A program made the position numbers and the translations under genes. 64,000 nucleotides of DNA, from NCBI GenBank assembly GCA_035570055.1, contig DATMLM010000019.1, forward strand, positions 1 to 64,000, read 5' to 3'. Each line of letters begins with the position of its first letter. Positions within the stretch are counted from its first letter, which is position 1. Of the stretch, positions 1 to 6,343 are shown in pieces. This stretch comes from DASRDS01 sp035570055 (GTDB lineage: Bacteria > Gemmatimonadota > Gemmatimonadetes > Gemmatimonadales > Gemmatimonadaceae). The notes beneath the pieces were generated by a model. The model worked only from the letters and a program-made list of their open reading frames with translations. It was not told the DNA's origin and made no database searches.

Positions 1-402
1 GGCGGTAACGCTTCGTCTATTGGAAACATGCCTGTAGTTTATTAGAAACTTGAAGACCGTGCAAGTTTCCAATCGAGCTGACAACAACGGGTTGCGGCAG
101 AGCAGCGGCCTCTGCGACAGTTGCCCCGCCCAAACTCGACGCCAATGGGGCGAGCCGCTCAGTACCACATACGAGACCGTCGGCGGGATCTCGTCGTTCG
201 ATGCCACAGCAGGAACAGGCGCTGGCGCGTTCGATGGCATCGCTTTTGGGCCACCGCTCGCAGCCCTATTCGAGCGTCGCACCTCTCGCTGCAGATGCGC
301 GCCACTGATCGCCACTTCGTCTCACGACGCGGCGAGCAGGGCGCCGCCTCGCCCTCACCCGACATACCCGCATCGCGCGCGCGGGAAGTGACATAAGTAC
401 AG
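1..402. other. stretch without a supported gene, left edge
   Basis: Nothing in these 402 bases reads convincingly as a gene. The short open frames on both strands overlap one another, are rich in Arg/Ala/Pro as expected of random high-GC frames, and carry no domain I recognise. The only structure I see is the pair of overlapping inverted repeats at 19-73. The region probably holds the end or flank of a gene outside the window. Confidence 0.6.
19..73. repeat. two mutually exclusive inverted repeats
   Basis: ATTGGAAAC at 19-27 is complementary to GTTTCCAAT at 65-73. GAAACTTG at 45-52 is complementary to CAAGTTTC at 62-69, giving an 8-bp stem with a 9-nt loop. The right-hand bases 65-69 are shared, so only one hairpin can form at a time. 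This resembles an attenuator or a terminator without a T-tract, but no flanking gene is visible to support either role. Confidence 0.4.
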
Positions 403-486
403 TGCCGGGAGCGGGAATCGAACCCGCATGGGGTTACCCCCAAGGGATTTTAAGTCCCTCGCGTCTACCGATTTCGCCATCCCGGC
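403..486 (-). tRNA. tRNA-Leu (anticodon UAA)
   Basis: Read on the minus strand the 84-nt sequence folds as a class II tRNA. It has a 7-bp acceptor stem GCCGGGA/TCCCGGC with discriminator A and a D-arm containing GGTAGACGCG. The anticodon stem AGGGA/TCCCT encloses loop CTTAAAA (anticodon TAA). A long variable arm TGGGGGTAACCCCA and a T-arm GCGGG-TTCGATT-CCCGC follow. The long variable arm and anticodon identify leucine. The 3' CCA is not encoded, since the bases after the discriminator are CTG, so it would be added by nucleotidyltransferase. Confidence 0.97.
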
Positions 487-606
487 CAGTTCCGACCAAT
501 ACGGAATAACCGGCCCCCCTCTTTACTCGCAAGCCTTTTGACATAATGTGTAGCGGGTAGCGCATGCGCCTGTTTCCGCGGTCCGAGGGTTGTCCGTGCC
601 GCGCGC

Positions 607-1374
607 GTGCGTGCCGCCACCTGGCCCCCTTCCCCCGTGTCTGACGACCAACTCGCCACGCTGCCCCCGCCCGCGGCGCCAACCGCGTCCCTCCGCTGCC
701 CGTTCTGTCAGTCGCGGACGGTGCTCGACTCGAACCAAAATGTGGGCACGCGGGGCTTGAGGAGCGGAGACCTGGTGGTCTGCGCCCAGTGCCTGGCCCC
801 GACCATCGTACGGCGCACGAAGCGGAGCCTCCTGCCGAGGCTCACGGCGCCTGGCGCGTCGACGCTGATTGATCTGCGGCGGCACCCTGACGTGAGGGCG
901 CTCGTGGAGGCGCTCCAGCGGGGGGAGATTCCGCCGTCCAAGCCCGCAGTGCTCCGCGCGCCGTTTTCGAACGCCGCGACGCGGCGACGGCGGGAGTTAC
1001 GGGATCTGGTCGACTTCGCGAGTGATCAGGAGCGGATCTCGCCGCCGAGACCGCCGATTGCGGATCGGCCCGACGAGCGGTGGGATATCCGCGTCGGCGT
1101 CTGGATGGACTTGAAGGCTGGAACCCCCGTCCATATGGTCGCGCGCGCGTACACCGTCACGATCGAGTTCGTGGAAAGCGTCGAGCAGCACGGCTTGTTC
1201 CCGAGCTACTATCGCATCATTCGACGCGACGATCGCGTCATGGTCGATGATGGCTCGGGCGTGTTCGTGACGTGGACCTCTCCCGCGGCGCCGGACGTGC
1301 CTGCGAGTCGGAGTTCCTCGCAAAGCTCTTCGTCTGTCAGTCGCGCCAACGCCTCCCAGGAGGCCTTCGCGTAA
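607..1374 (+). CDS. zinc-ribbon hypothetical protein
   Basis: This 255-aa protein of unknown function has an N-terminal zinc ribbon, with CPFC near residue 31 and CAQC near residue 60. The two cysteine pairs are typical of a Zn(Cys)4 knuckle used for nucleic-acid or protein contacts. The middle is Arg-rich and charged. Residues 155-225 (DERWDIRVGVWMDL...) look globular, and the tail is a low-complexity Ser-rich stretch. I recognise no family. The GTG at 607 is the outermost start; the GTG at 637, giving an N-terminus MSDDQLATL, is an equally good choice, and neither has a clear Shine-Dalgarno. It stands alone between the tRNA and the repeat region. Reality of the gene is supported by the ordered cysteines and the long open frame. 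Confidence 0.6.
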   Translation: MRAATWPPSPVSDDQLATLPPPAAPTASLRCPFCQSRTVLDSNQNVGTRGLRSGDLVVCAQCLAPTIVRRTKRSLLPRLTAPGASTLIDLRRHPDVRALVEALQRGEIPPSKPAVLRAPFSNAATRRRRELRDLVDFASDQERISPPRPPIADRPDERWDIRVGVWMDLKAGTPVHMVARAYTVTIEFVESVEQHGLFPSYYRIIRRDDRVMVDDGSGVFVTWTSPAAPDVPASRSSSQSSSSVSRANASQEAFA

Positions 1375-1745
1375 GCGCGACTGCGGAAGTCGCCCGACAC
1401 TGACCGGAAGAAAATCCTCGGCGGCCCGAGGGAGAGCGGCTCTTCGCAACCCTCCCGGGGGCTATCCGGCGCCGCCGATGGCCACGCCAGCCATTGGACG
1501 CCGTCGCATACGAAAGATTTTGCCCTCGGTAGCAGCATGGGTCACAGTAACGGTTTTGTAACTGACGCACAACCCCGTACGTAAGCGCCCCCGTCGCCTC
1601 CGGACGAACAACCCAGCGCCCACGTCGCCGGACGACATATCGGCTCCGGACGACAAACCCAGCGCCCACGTCGCCGGACGACATATCGGCTCCGGACGAT
1701 GTTCGAAAAGCAGATCGCCTACGCCGATATGTCGTCCGGCTCCTA
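1375..1745. other. intergenic region holding tandem and inverted repeats
   Basis: This 371-bp gap lies between the stop of the zinc-ribbon gene (plus) and the stop of the methyltransferase gene (minus), so it is the shared 3' region of convergent genes. Open frames across it are Arg-rich shadows and change with each repeat copy. Its notable content is the 46-bp repeat at 1601-1692 and the inverted repeat at 1673-1740. Confidence 0.6.
1601..1740. repeat. 46-bp tandem repeat plus 17-bp inverted repeat
   Basis: Two near-identical 46-bp units lie at 1601-1646 and 1647-1692, differing at one or two bases near ACAACCC/ACAAACC. A third copy starts at 1693 and decays after about 7 bp. Each unit contains GCCGGACGACATATCGG. 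The exact reverse complement of that 17-mer occurs at 1724-1740, so it can pair with 1673-1689 (34-nt loop) or with the first copy at 1627-1643. The inverted copy begins 6 bp past the minus-strand methyltransferase stop, where a transcript terminator would be expected, but there is no T-tract. Confidence 0.8.
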
Positions 1746-2483
1746 TCAGCGTCCTGCTAGGACGACTAAAGGCCAACTCACCCTGCGCTGGCGCGTGGGA
1801 TTCCCCCATCGATCCGCTACCGACTGCTCGAATTCCACGACGGGGTCTGTACCGTGCTCGGATATGTAACGCGTGGTCGCTGACCAGCTTCTCAGATAGC
1901 CTGAGAGCTCGGCGAGCGTCCAATCGCGCGTTAGCGTGAACGGCGGTGCTTCGATACGGTCGAATGGGAACGGCACTGTGCGATAACCATCGCGCACGAT
2001 CTGGCGCTCCGGCGGCCAGTATGGGCCCACTGTCATCGCGTTGTATCGCTGCAACTCGGCGTCGAGCGACGAGTCGTCGAGCACCGCGTCGTTATAAGAC
2101 CAAATCACCAACACACCTTGTGGTGCGAGCACGCGGCGCACCTCGGGGTAGAACCGATCGAGATCGAACCAATGCAACGCCTGCGCGACGGTGATCGCGT
2201 CTGCGCAGGCATCAGGGAGGCCGCTGTCCTCGGCCGGCGCGACGCGATACTCGATACGCTCGTGCGGTGGTGCGTGCGCGAGTTGCTTTGCGCTCGAGTC
2301 AGTCGCGATGACGCGCGCGAAATCGTCGGCGAGTGCTAGCGCTGCTTGGCCGCTGCCCGTGGCGCAGTCCCAGACTAGGTCGCGGCGTGGAGCGCACTCG
2401 GCGACGAATGTGAACAGCTCGCGGGGATAGGTGGGTCGAAACGCGGCATAAGTCGCCGCTTGCGCCGAGAAGTAGTCAGGCAT
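1746..2483 (-). CDS. class I SAM-dependent methyltransferase
   Basis: This 245-aa cytosolic protein has the Rossmann-fold methyltransferase core. Motif I is WDCATGSGQAA near residues 37-47, followed by IATDSS (the acidic end of beta-2), then AEDSGLP and AQALHWFD (the motif II/post-II region), with WPLVVLAGR at the end. The sequence type DYFSAQAATYAAFRPTYP at the N-terminus is common in small-molecule methyltransferases related to the UbiE/Methyltransf_11 group. The start at ATG 2483 begins exactly at this conserved segment and overlaps the AlkA stop by 8 bp, so I prefer it to an ATG 36 bp upstream inside alkA. It is co-transcribed behind alkA. The substrate cannot be told from sequence. Confidence 0.88.
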   Translation of the reverse strand: MPDYFSAQAATYAAFRPTYPRELFTFVAECAPRRDLVWDCATGSGQAALALADDFARVIATDSSAKQLAHAPPHERIEYRVAPAEDSGLPDACADAITVAQALHWFDLDRFYPEVRRVLAPQGVLVIWSYNDAVLDDSSLDAELQRYNAMTVGPYWPPERQIVRDGYRTVPFPFDRIEAPPFTLTRDWTLAELSGYLRSWSATTRYISEHGTDPVVEFEQSVADRWGNPTRQRRVSWPLVVLAGR

Positions 2484-3345
2484 GGAGGCTCGCCCAAAGA
2501 TGCATCGCAGCGTAGGCACGATATGGGCGCCAGCGTTCGGCGACCGCGAGTAACTCCCGCGCGGTCAGGTTGCCCGCGGCTTTGCGCAGGCCGAGGTCGC
2601 CGTGCGGGAAGGCATCGGGCCAGTGGAGCGCGCGCATCGCGATGTAGGAGGCGGTCCAGTCGCCGATTCCGGGGACTTCCTTTAGAGCAGCGATCTGCGA
2701 CTCGGGGGCGGAGTCGTCGGCTAGGAGGCCATCCATCACTGCTTTGGCAAGCGCAACCGCCGTTGCTGCACGCGCGCGGGTAAGACCGATCCGCGCGATT
2801 GTGCTCGGGCGAGCAGCGGCGACTCGCTCGGCTGTCGCGCTCAGGCGCGAGAGGCCAGGAGGGGCGTCCTTATCCTTAATAGAATCGCCTAGCAGAGCGG
2901 CCAAACGGCCTGAAAATGTTGAGGCTGCGGCGACGCTGACCTGTTGGCCTAGTACCGCGCGGAGCGCCAGCTCGAAGCGATCTATCGCGCCCGCTACGCG
3001 GAGGCCCGGGTGGCGTTGGACGAGCGGTGCCAACAGAGGATCGGCTGAGAGCGCTCGGTCGATCGGGCGCACATCGGTTTCGGCGTCCAGCAATCGGCTC
3101 ACGCGCTCACGAACGGCATCGCGCTGACCTTGGAGCGACGGCGATAGCTCGACCGTGCGCGCTTGCACGGAGAGCCAGCCGCGGCTGCGGCCGACTTGCA
3201 GTGTACGGGAATACGTTATGCCTGAGACAGCTTCGACTCCTGGCGTGCAGCGTGGCGCGAGGTACGTCAACATCAGGTTCCAATCGGGTTGCGGCGCGGA
3301 CCTTGCTGCGCTGCGCGAAGTTATGCGAGACCGTGAGGTTCCCAT
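2476..3345 (-). CDS. alkA: DNA-3-methyladenine glycosylase II (AlkA-like)
   Basis: This base-excision-repair glycosylase should remove alkylated purines. The N-terminal domain shows PDWNLMLTYLAPR and TPGVE, which align with the AlkA N-domain (E. coli PYDWSWMLGFLAAR). The helix-hairpin-helix region contains VLGQQVSV and KEVPGIGDWTA, followed by AFPHGDLGLRKA, where the second Asp of the AlkA catalytic region falls. WRPYRAYAAMHLW near the end matches the family C-terminus. The start is uncertain. ATG 3345 (289 aa) retains the whole N-domain; an upstream frame to 3465 adds Ser/Arg-rich sequence that is antisense to the small plus-strand gene and is unlikely to be translated. It leads a two-gene unit with the methyltransferase. 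Confidence 0.88.
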   Translation of the reverse strand: MGTSRSRITSRSAARSAPQPDWNLMLTYLAPRCTPGVEAVSGITYSRTLQVGRSRGWLSVQARTVELSPSLQGQRDAVRERVSRLLDAETDVRPIDRALSADPLLAPLVQRHPGLRVAGAIDRFELALRAVLGQQVSVAAASTFSGRLAALLGDSIKDKDAPPGLSRLSATAERVAAARPSTIARIGLTRARAATAVALAKAVMDGLLADDSAPESQIAALKEVPGIGDWTASYIAMRALHWPDAFPHGDLGLRKAAGNLTARELLAVAERWRPYRAYAAMHLWASLHA

Positions 3346-3382
3346 TCGAGTAGCGACCGAGCCCAAGCTGGCTCGGGAGTTT

Positions 3383-3565
3383 ATGGACGAGACCGGAACC
3401 GAATGGGAAGTCTCAGAAGTCGACGCCTCGACGATCCCCGGCGCGCGCGGAGGGCGATGTCTCATTTTCTCCTCCGCGCACGCGATTCGGCGGGTGTGGA
3501 ACTACCCACCAGACTGGTACCGCGTATCGCCTGCCGAGCTGAGCGCGATCAGCTGGCGGCGTTAG
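3383..3565 (+). CDS. small conserved-looking hypothetical protein
   Basis: This protein of about 60 residues starts MDETGTEWEVSEVDAS and continues with PGARGGRCLIF and RRVWNYPPDWYRVS. The alternation of aromatic and hydrophobic residues and the WNYPPDW segment look like a folded small protein and not an antisense shadow. A GGGAG lies just before ATG 3383, but with a spacing of only 3 nt. ATG 3323 (80 aa) is an alternative that would overlap alkA antisense. Its stop abuts the stop of the VOC gene (3565/3566). With alkA starting near 3345 the two genes are divergent, and their starts share about 40 bp. The function is unknown. Confidence 0.55.
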   Translation: MDETGTEWEVSEVDASTIPGARGGRCLIFSSAHAIRRVWNYPPDWYRVSPAELSAISWRR

Positions 3566-4303
3566 TCAGGCATAGACCGCGAACATCGCACCCTGCGGGT
3601 CCGTGAACATCGCGATGCGTGGGCCGCCCGGCACGTCGGTCGGTCCATAGATCACTTGGCCGCCGAGCGTCGGCGCGCGCGCGGCGATCTGATCGACGTC
3701 CTTCACCAAGACATAGTGCACCCAGTGGAACGGCGCCGGCATCGTCTCCGGCTTGTTGTACATGCCGCCGAGCTGCACGCCGCTCCGGGCGAACATCTGG
3801 TAGTTGCCGTACGGCTCACCCATGGGCGCGGCGGGACCGCGGTCCCAGCCGAAGAGCGTGTGGTAGAAGTTGAACGCCAGCTCGTAGTCGCCGGTCGCTA
3901 GCTCGTGCCACCCGAACTCGTTCACGTGGGGCTCGCCTTCATGGCCCGGGAACTCCTTGAGGGCCGTGAACGCCGCGAGCGCCGGCCCCTGTGGGTCCAT
4001 AAATACCGAGAACCGGCCGACCGTCGGGATGTCCGTCGGCGGAACGATCAGCCGCCCACCGAGGCGGGTGATATCCGCGGCGGTGGCGTCGACGTTGGGG
4101 GTCGCCACATACGCGAGCCAGTTCGGCGGTACCCCGGGCTCCTTCATCACGCCACCCATGGGCAAGCCATCCAAGGTCCACATCGTGTACGTGTCGCCGA
4201 ACGGGGCCGTGCCCCAGCCGAACAGTTTCGTGTAGAACGCGATGGCGACGGCCGGATCGGGGACCTGGAGGTCATACCACACAAATCGACCTAATGGAGT
4301 CAT
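3566..4303 (-). CDS. VOC family protein with two glyoxalase-like domains
   Basis: At 245 aa this is a tandem duplication of the vicinal-oxygen-chelate fold. The first domain (about 1-118) opens with GRFVWYDLQVPDP..AIAFYTKLFGW and ends DPQGPALAAF. The second (about 125-245) repeats the pattern with FGWHELATGDYELAFNFYHTLFGW and ends TDPQGAMFAVYA. The layout matches the family annotated as hydroxylase/glyoxalase-like two-domain VOC proteins. Of the usual metal ligands (His/Glu) only some are present, so metal dependence and the reaction are open. A -10-like TATCGT ends 6 nt before the ATG, and no Shine-Dalgarno is visible. Confidence 0.88.
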   Translation of the reverse strand: MTPLGRFVWYDLQVPDPAVAIAFYTKLFGWGTAPFGDTYTMWTLDGLPMGGVMKEPGVPPNWLAYVATPNVDATAADITRLGGRLIVPPTDIPTVGRFSVFMDPQGPALAAFTALKEFPGHEGEPHVNEFGWHELATGDYELAFNFYHTLFGWDRGPAAPMGEPYGNYQMFARSGVQLGGMYNKPETMPAPFHWVHYVLVKDVDQIAARAPTLGGQVIYGPTDVPGGPRIAMFTDPQGAMFAVYA

Positions 4304-4309
4304 GGCCGA

Positions 4310-4315
4310 ACGATA
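4310..4315 (-). promoter_or_regulatory. possible leaderless promoter -10 (VOC gene)
   Basis: On the minus strand TATCGT is followed by 6 nt and the ATG at 4303. Transcription would then start at or next to the start codon. There is no Shine-Dalgarno between them. The hexamer matches TATAAT at four of six positions. Confidence 0.35.
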
Positions 4316-4318
4316 TCT

Positions 4319-4708
4319 CTAACGCCGGCTGCCAGCTAGCTGCTCGGCGACACGTTCCAGCAACGCCGCTGCGTCGAATGGTTTGAGCACCATCGGACAC
4401 CCGGTGTCGTCGATGGAATCGCGCGCGCGGTCGGTCGTGTCGCCCGTAATGAAAACGGTCGCGCGTGCCAGATGCGGCTGGTGGGCGATGGCGAACGCGA
4501 AGACGACATCGCCACGGACATCCGGTAGTCGATAGTCGATGATCAGGCAATCGACGCCACGAATCGCCAGGATCTCCTTTGCCGCACTGCCGGTACGGGC
4601 CGTGATCACCTCGTATCCGGCCCGATGGAGCAGCACGTCGAGCGCGCGACAGACGACTTCTTCGTCGTCGACGACGAGCACGCTGGCGCGCTGGATCGAG
4701 GAGTTCAT
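4319..4708 (-). CDS. single-domain response regulator
   Basis: This 129-aa protein consists only of a receiver domain. VLVVDDEEVV provides the acidic pocket, DCLIIDYRLPD the phospho-acceptor Asp near residue 58, VFITGD the conserved Thr/Ser position, and MVLKPF the Lys-Pro pair near residue 107. There is no output domain, so it works as a phosphorelay intermediate or by protein contact, like CheY/SpoF types. No histidine kinase is adjacent. It is divergent from glnA with 55 bp between starts. A TAATAT hexamer ends 7 nt before the ATG. Confidence 0.93.
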   Translation of the reverse strand: MNSSIQRASVLVVDDEEVVCRALDVLLHRAGYEVITARTGSAAKEILAIRGVDCLIIDYRLPDVRGDVVFAFAIAHQPHLARATVFITGDTTDRARDSIDDTGCPMVLKPFDAAALLERVAEQLAGSRR

Positions 4709-4715
4709 CTCGGCA

Positions 4716-4721
4716 ATATTA
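4716..4721 (-). promoter_or_regulatory. possible leaderless promoter -10 (response regulator)
   Basis: TAATAT on the minus strand lies 7 nt before ATG 4708, and there is no ribosome-binding site in the 7-nt gap. I see no convincing -35 at 17-bp spacing. The intergenic space is shared with glnA, which by contrast has a normal Shine-Dalgarno. Confidence 0.4.
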
Positions 4722-4763
4722 CTACGTTCAGGGCGGCGGACTCATCTCAGTCGAGGGAGCGAC

Positions 4764-6194
4764 ATGGCGGCGGAACTGCGCAACTTCTTGGCCCTTTCGT
4801 ACGACGAGCTGGAACAACTGAATCTGCAGGCGAAGGACCAGCGTCGAAATCGTGTCGCCCCGGACAAGATTCAAGAGCAGCGGATCAAGTACCTGACCGA
4901 CGAGAAGCGCATCAAGGCCGTGACGGTGCTGTTCAGCGACCTCGAAGGTCGGCTGCACATGCTCGACTATGACAAGAAGTTCCTCGTCAAGAGCTGGGAC
5001 AATCTCACGTTCGACGGGTCGTCGATCCGCGGCTTCACTGCGCAGCGGGAGAGCGACCTCCGGCTCTCCATGGACTGGAGCGCGTTCTACTGGGCGCCGG
5101 CTGACTTCTTCGGCTCGGGCAAAGTGCTCGTGTTCGGCGAGGTGATCGACAAGGACGGCTCGCCGTATGCCGCCGACATTCGCGGCGCGCTCAAGGGCTA
5201 CGCCGAGGCCTTGTTCGACAAGCAAGGGTACACGCTCAACGCCGCGAACGAGATCGAAGGCTTTCTCTTCAAGGGCGTCGATGCCGAACGCCAGTTTTAC
5301 AACACGAATCGATTCGAATATGTGAGTACGGGGGGCTACTACTCATCGCTGCCGGGTGATGCGCTGCGCACGTTCATCGATACGTCCGCGGAAGTGCAGC
5401 GGGCGATGGGGTTCCAGAACGAGAAGGACCATCCCGAGGTTGCTCCCTCTCAGTTCGAGATCAACTACGGGTATGGCGAGGTCGTCGCGGCGGCCGATCA
5501 GATTCAGCTCTACAAGTTGATTTGTCGGCAGGTCGCGACGAATCTGGGGTTCACGGCATCGTTCTTACCGAAGCCCGTGGTTGGCGTCAATGGCAACGGC
5601 ATGCACACGAACGTGTCGATCTCGAAGGACAACAAGAATCTGTTTTGGGATCCGAAGGGCGAAGAGCGCATGAGCGCCATGGCGTGGTCGTTCATCGATC
5701 GCATCCTGACGCATGCGAACGATGTGTGCTTGACCTTGAATCCGAGCGTGAACGCGTATCGGCGGCTCGATCCCCATTTTGAAGCGCCGAACCAGATCAA
5801 GGCGTCGCCGACGGATCGGGGATCGATGGTGCGCATTCCCATCGGCAATGAGAAGAGCGCGAGAGTCGAGGTGCGCTCCGTCGCGCCGGATGCGAACCCG
5901 TACATGGTGATGCTGTCGGTCTTCAAGACCGGGCTCGATGGCGAGACGGCGAAGATCGCCAATATCCGGCAGGCCGAGCGATACCTGCCGGATAACATCT
6001 ACGATGCGATCGAGAATTTCCGGAAGGCGCCGTGGACGGCCAAGCTCCTTGGCGAAGACGTGAAGGCCCGCTTCGCTGATCTGAAGCAGGCCTCCGCCGA
6101 TCGTTGCCCACGGCTCCTCGGCACGTTCGTCAAGGGACCTGAGGTGCAGTATCACCACGAGGTCTATAACCAGTTTCTTTGGAATCTGTTCTAG
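4764..6194 (+). CDS. glnA: glutamine synthetase
   Basis: This 476-aa protein is an ATP-dependent glutamate-ammonia ligase, the entry point of ammonium assimilation. The family landmarks occur in order: TFDGSSIRGF in the beta-grasp domain, ANEIEGFLF (metal-binding Glu), SQFEINYG, NGNGMHTNVSIS (ammonium/ATP site), NPSVNAYRRL, and RGSMVRIPIGNEKSARVEVR (the glutamate-binding Arg region), then ANPYMVMLSVFKTGLDG. Length is typical of the type I fold. ATG 4764 is preceded by GAGGGAG at optimal spacing, which decides the start; the frame is open upstream but antisense to the response regulator. There is no adjacent glnB/glnK. Confidence 0.95.
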   Translation: MAAELRNFLALSYDELEQLNLQAKDQRRNRVAPDKIQEQRIKYLTDEKRIKAVTVLFSDLEGRLHMLDYDKKFLVKSWDNLTFDGSSIRGFTAQRESDLRLSMDWSAFYWAPADFFGSGKVLVFGEVIDKDGSPYAADIRGALKGYAEALFDKQGYTLNAANEIEGFLFKGVDAERQFYNTNRFEYVSTGGYYSSLPGDALRTFIDTSAEVQRAMGFQNEKDHPEVAPSQFEINYGYGEVVAAADQIQLYKLICRQVATNLGFTASFLPKPVVGVNGNGMHTNVSISKDNKNLFWDPKGEERMSAMAWSFIDRILTHANDVCLTLNPSVNAYRRLDPHFEAPNQIKASPTDRGSMVRIPIGNEKSARVEVRSVAPDANPYMVMLSVFKTGLDGETAKIANIRQAERYLPDNIYDAIENFRKAPWTAKLLGEDVKARFADLKQASADRCPRLLGTFVKGPEVQYHHEVYNQFLWNLF

Positions 6195-6235
6195 GAACTA
6201 CGCGTCGCGCTTCGCGCGAACGTGAACTGGTCGAA

Positions 6236-6285
6236 CCGGTCGGCTGAACCGAGGTCTGTGAGCGAGCCTCAGGACAGCCGACCGG
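6236..6285. terminator. candidate bidirectional terminator hairpin
   Basis: CCGGTCGGCTG at 6236-6246 is the exact reverse complement of CAGCCGACCGG at 6275-6285, giving an 11-bp GC-rich stem with a 28-nt loop. It sits 41 bp after the glnA stop and 58 bp from the stop of the convergent barrel gene. There is no T-run on either side, so it is not a textbook intrinsic terminator. Confidence 0.45.
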
Positions 6286-6343
6286 CGACAGTGGTTACCG
6301 GCCGATTGGCACCAGGCGGCAACCCGTTACCAGCCAGCATCAG

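Noticed and set aside
50..400. Open frames around 50-443 as genes
   Set aside because: Arg/Ala-rich composition in several overlapping frames, no start signal, and one of them runs into the tRNA.
1601..1740. CRISPR array
   Set aside because: Only two full units in direct tandem without spacers; no cas gene in the window.
4539..4763. N-terminal extension of glutamine synthetase to 4539
   Set aside because: It is antisense to the response regulator and precedes a good ribosome-binding site and the conserved start at 4764.
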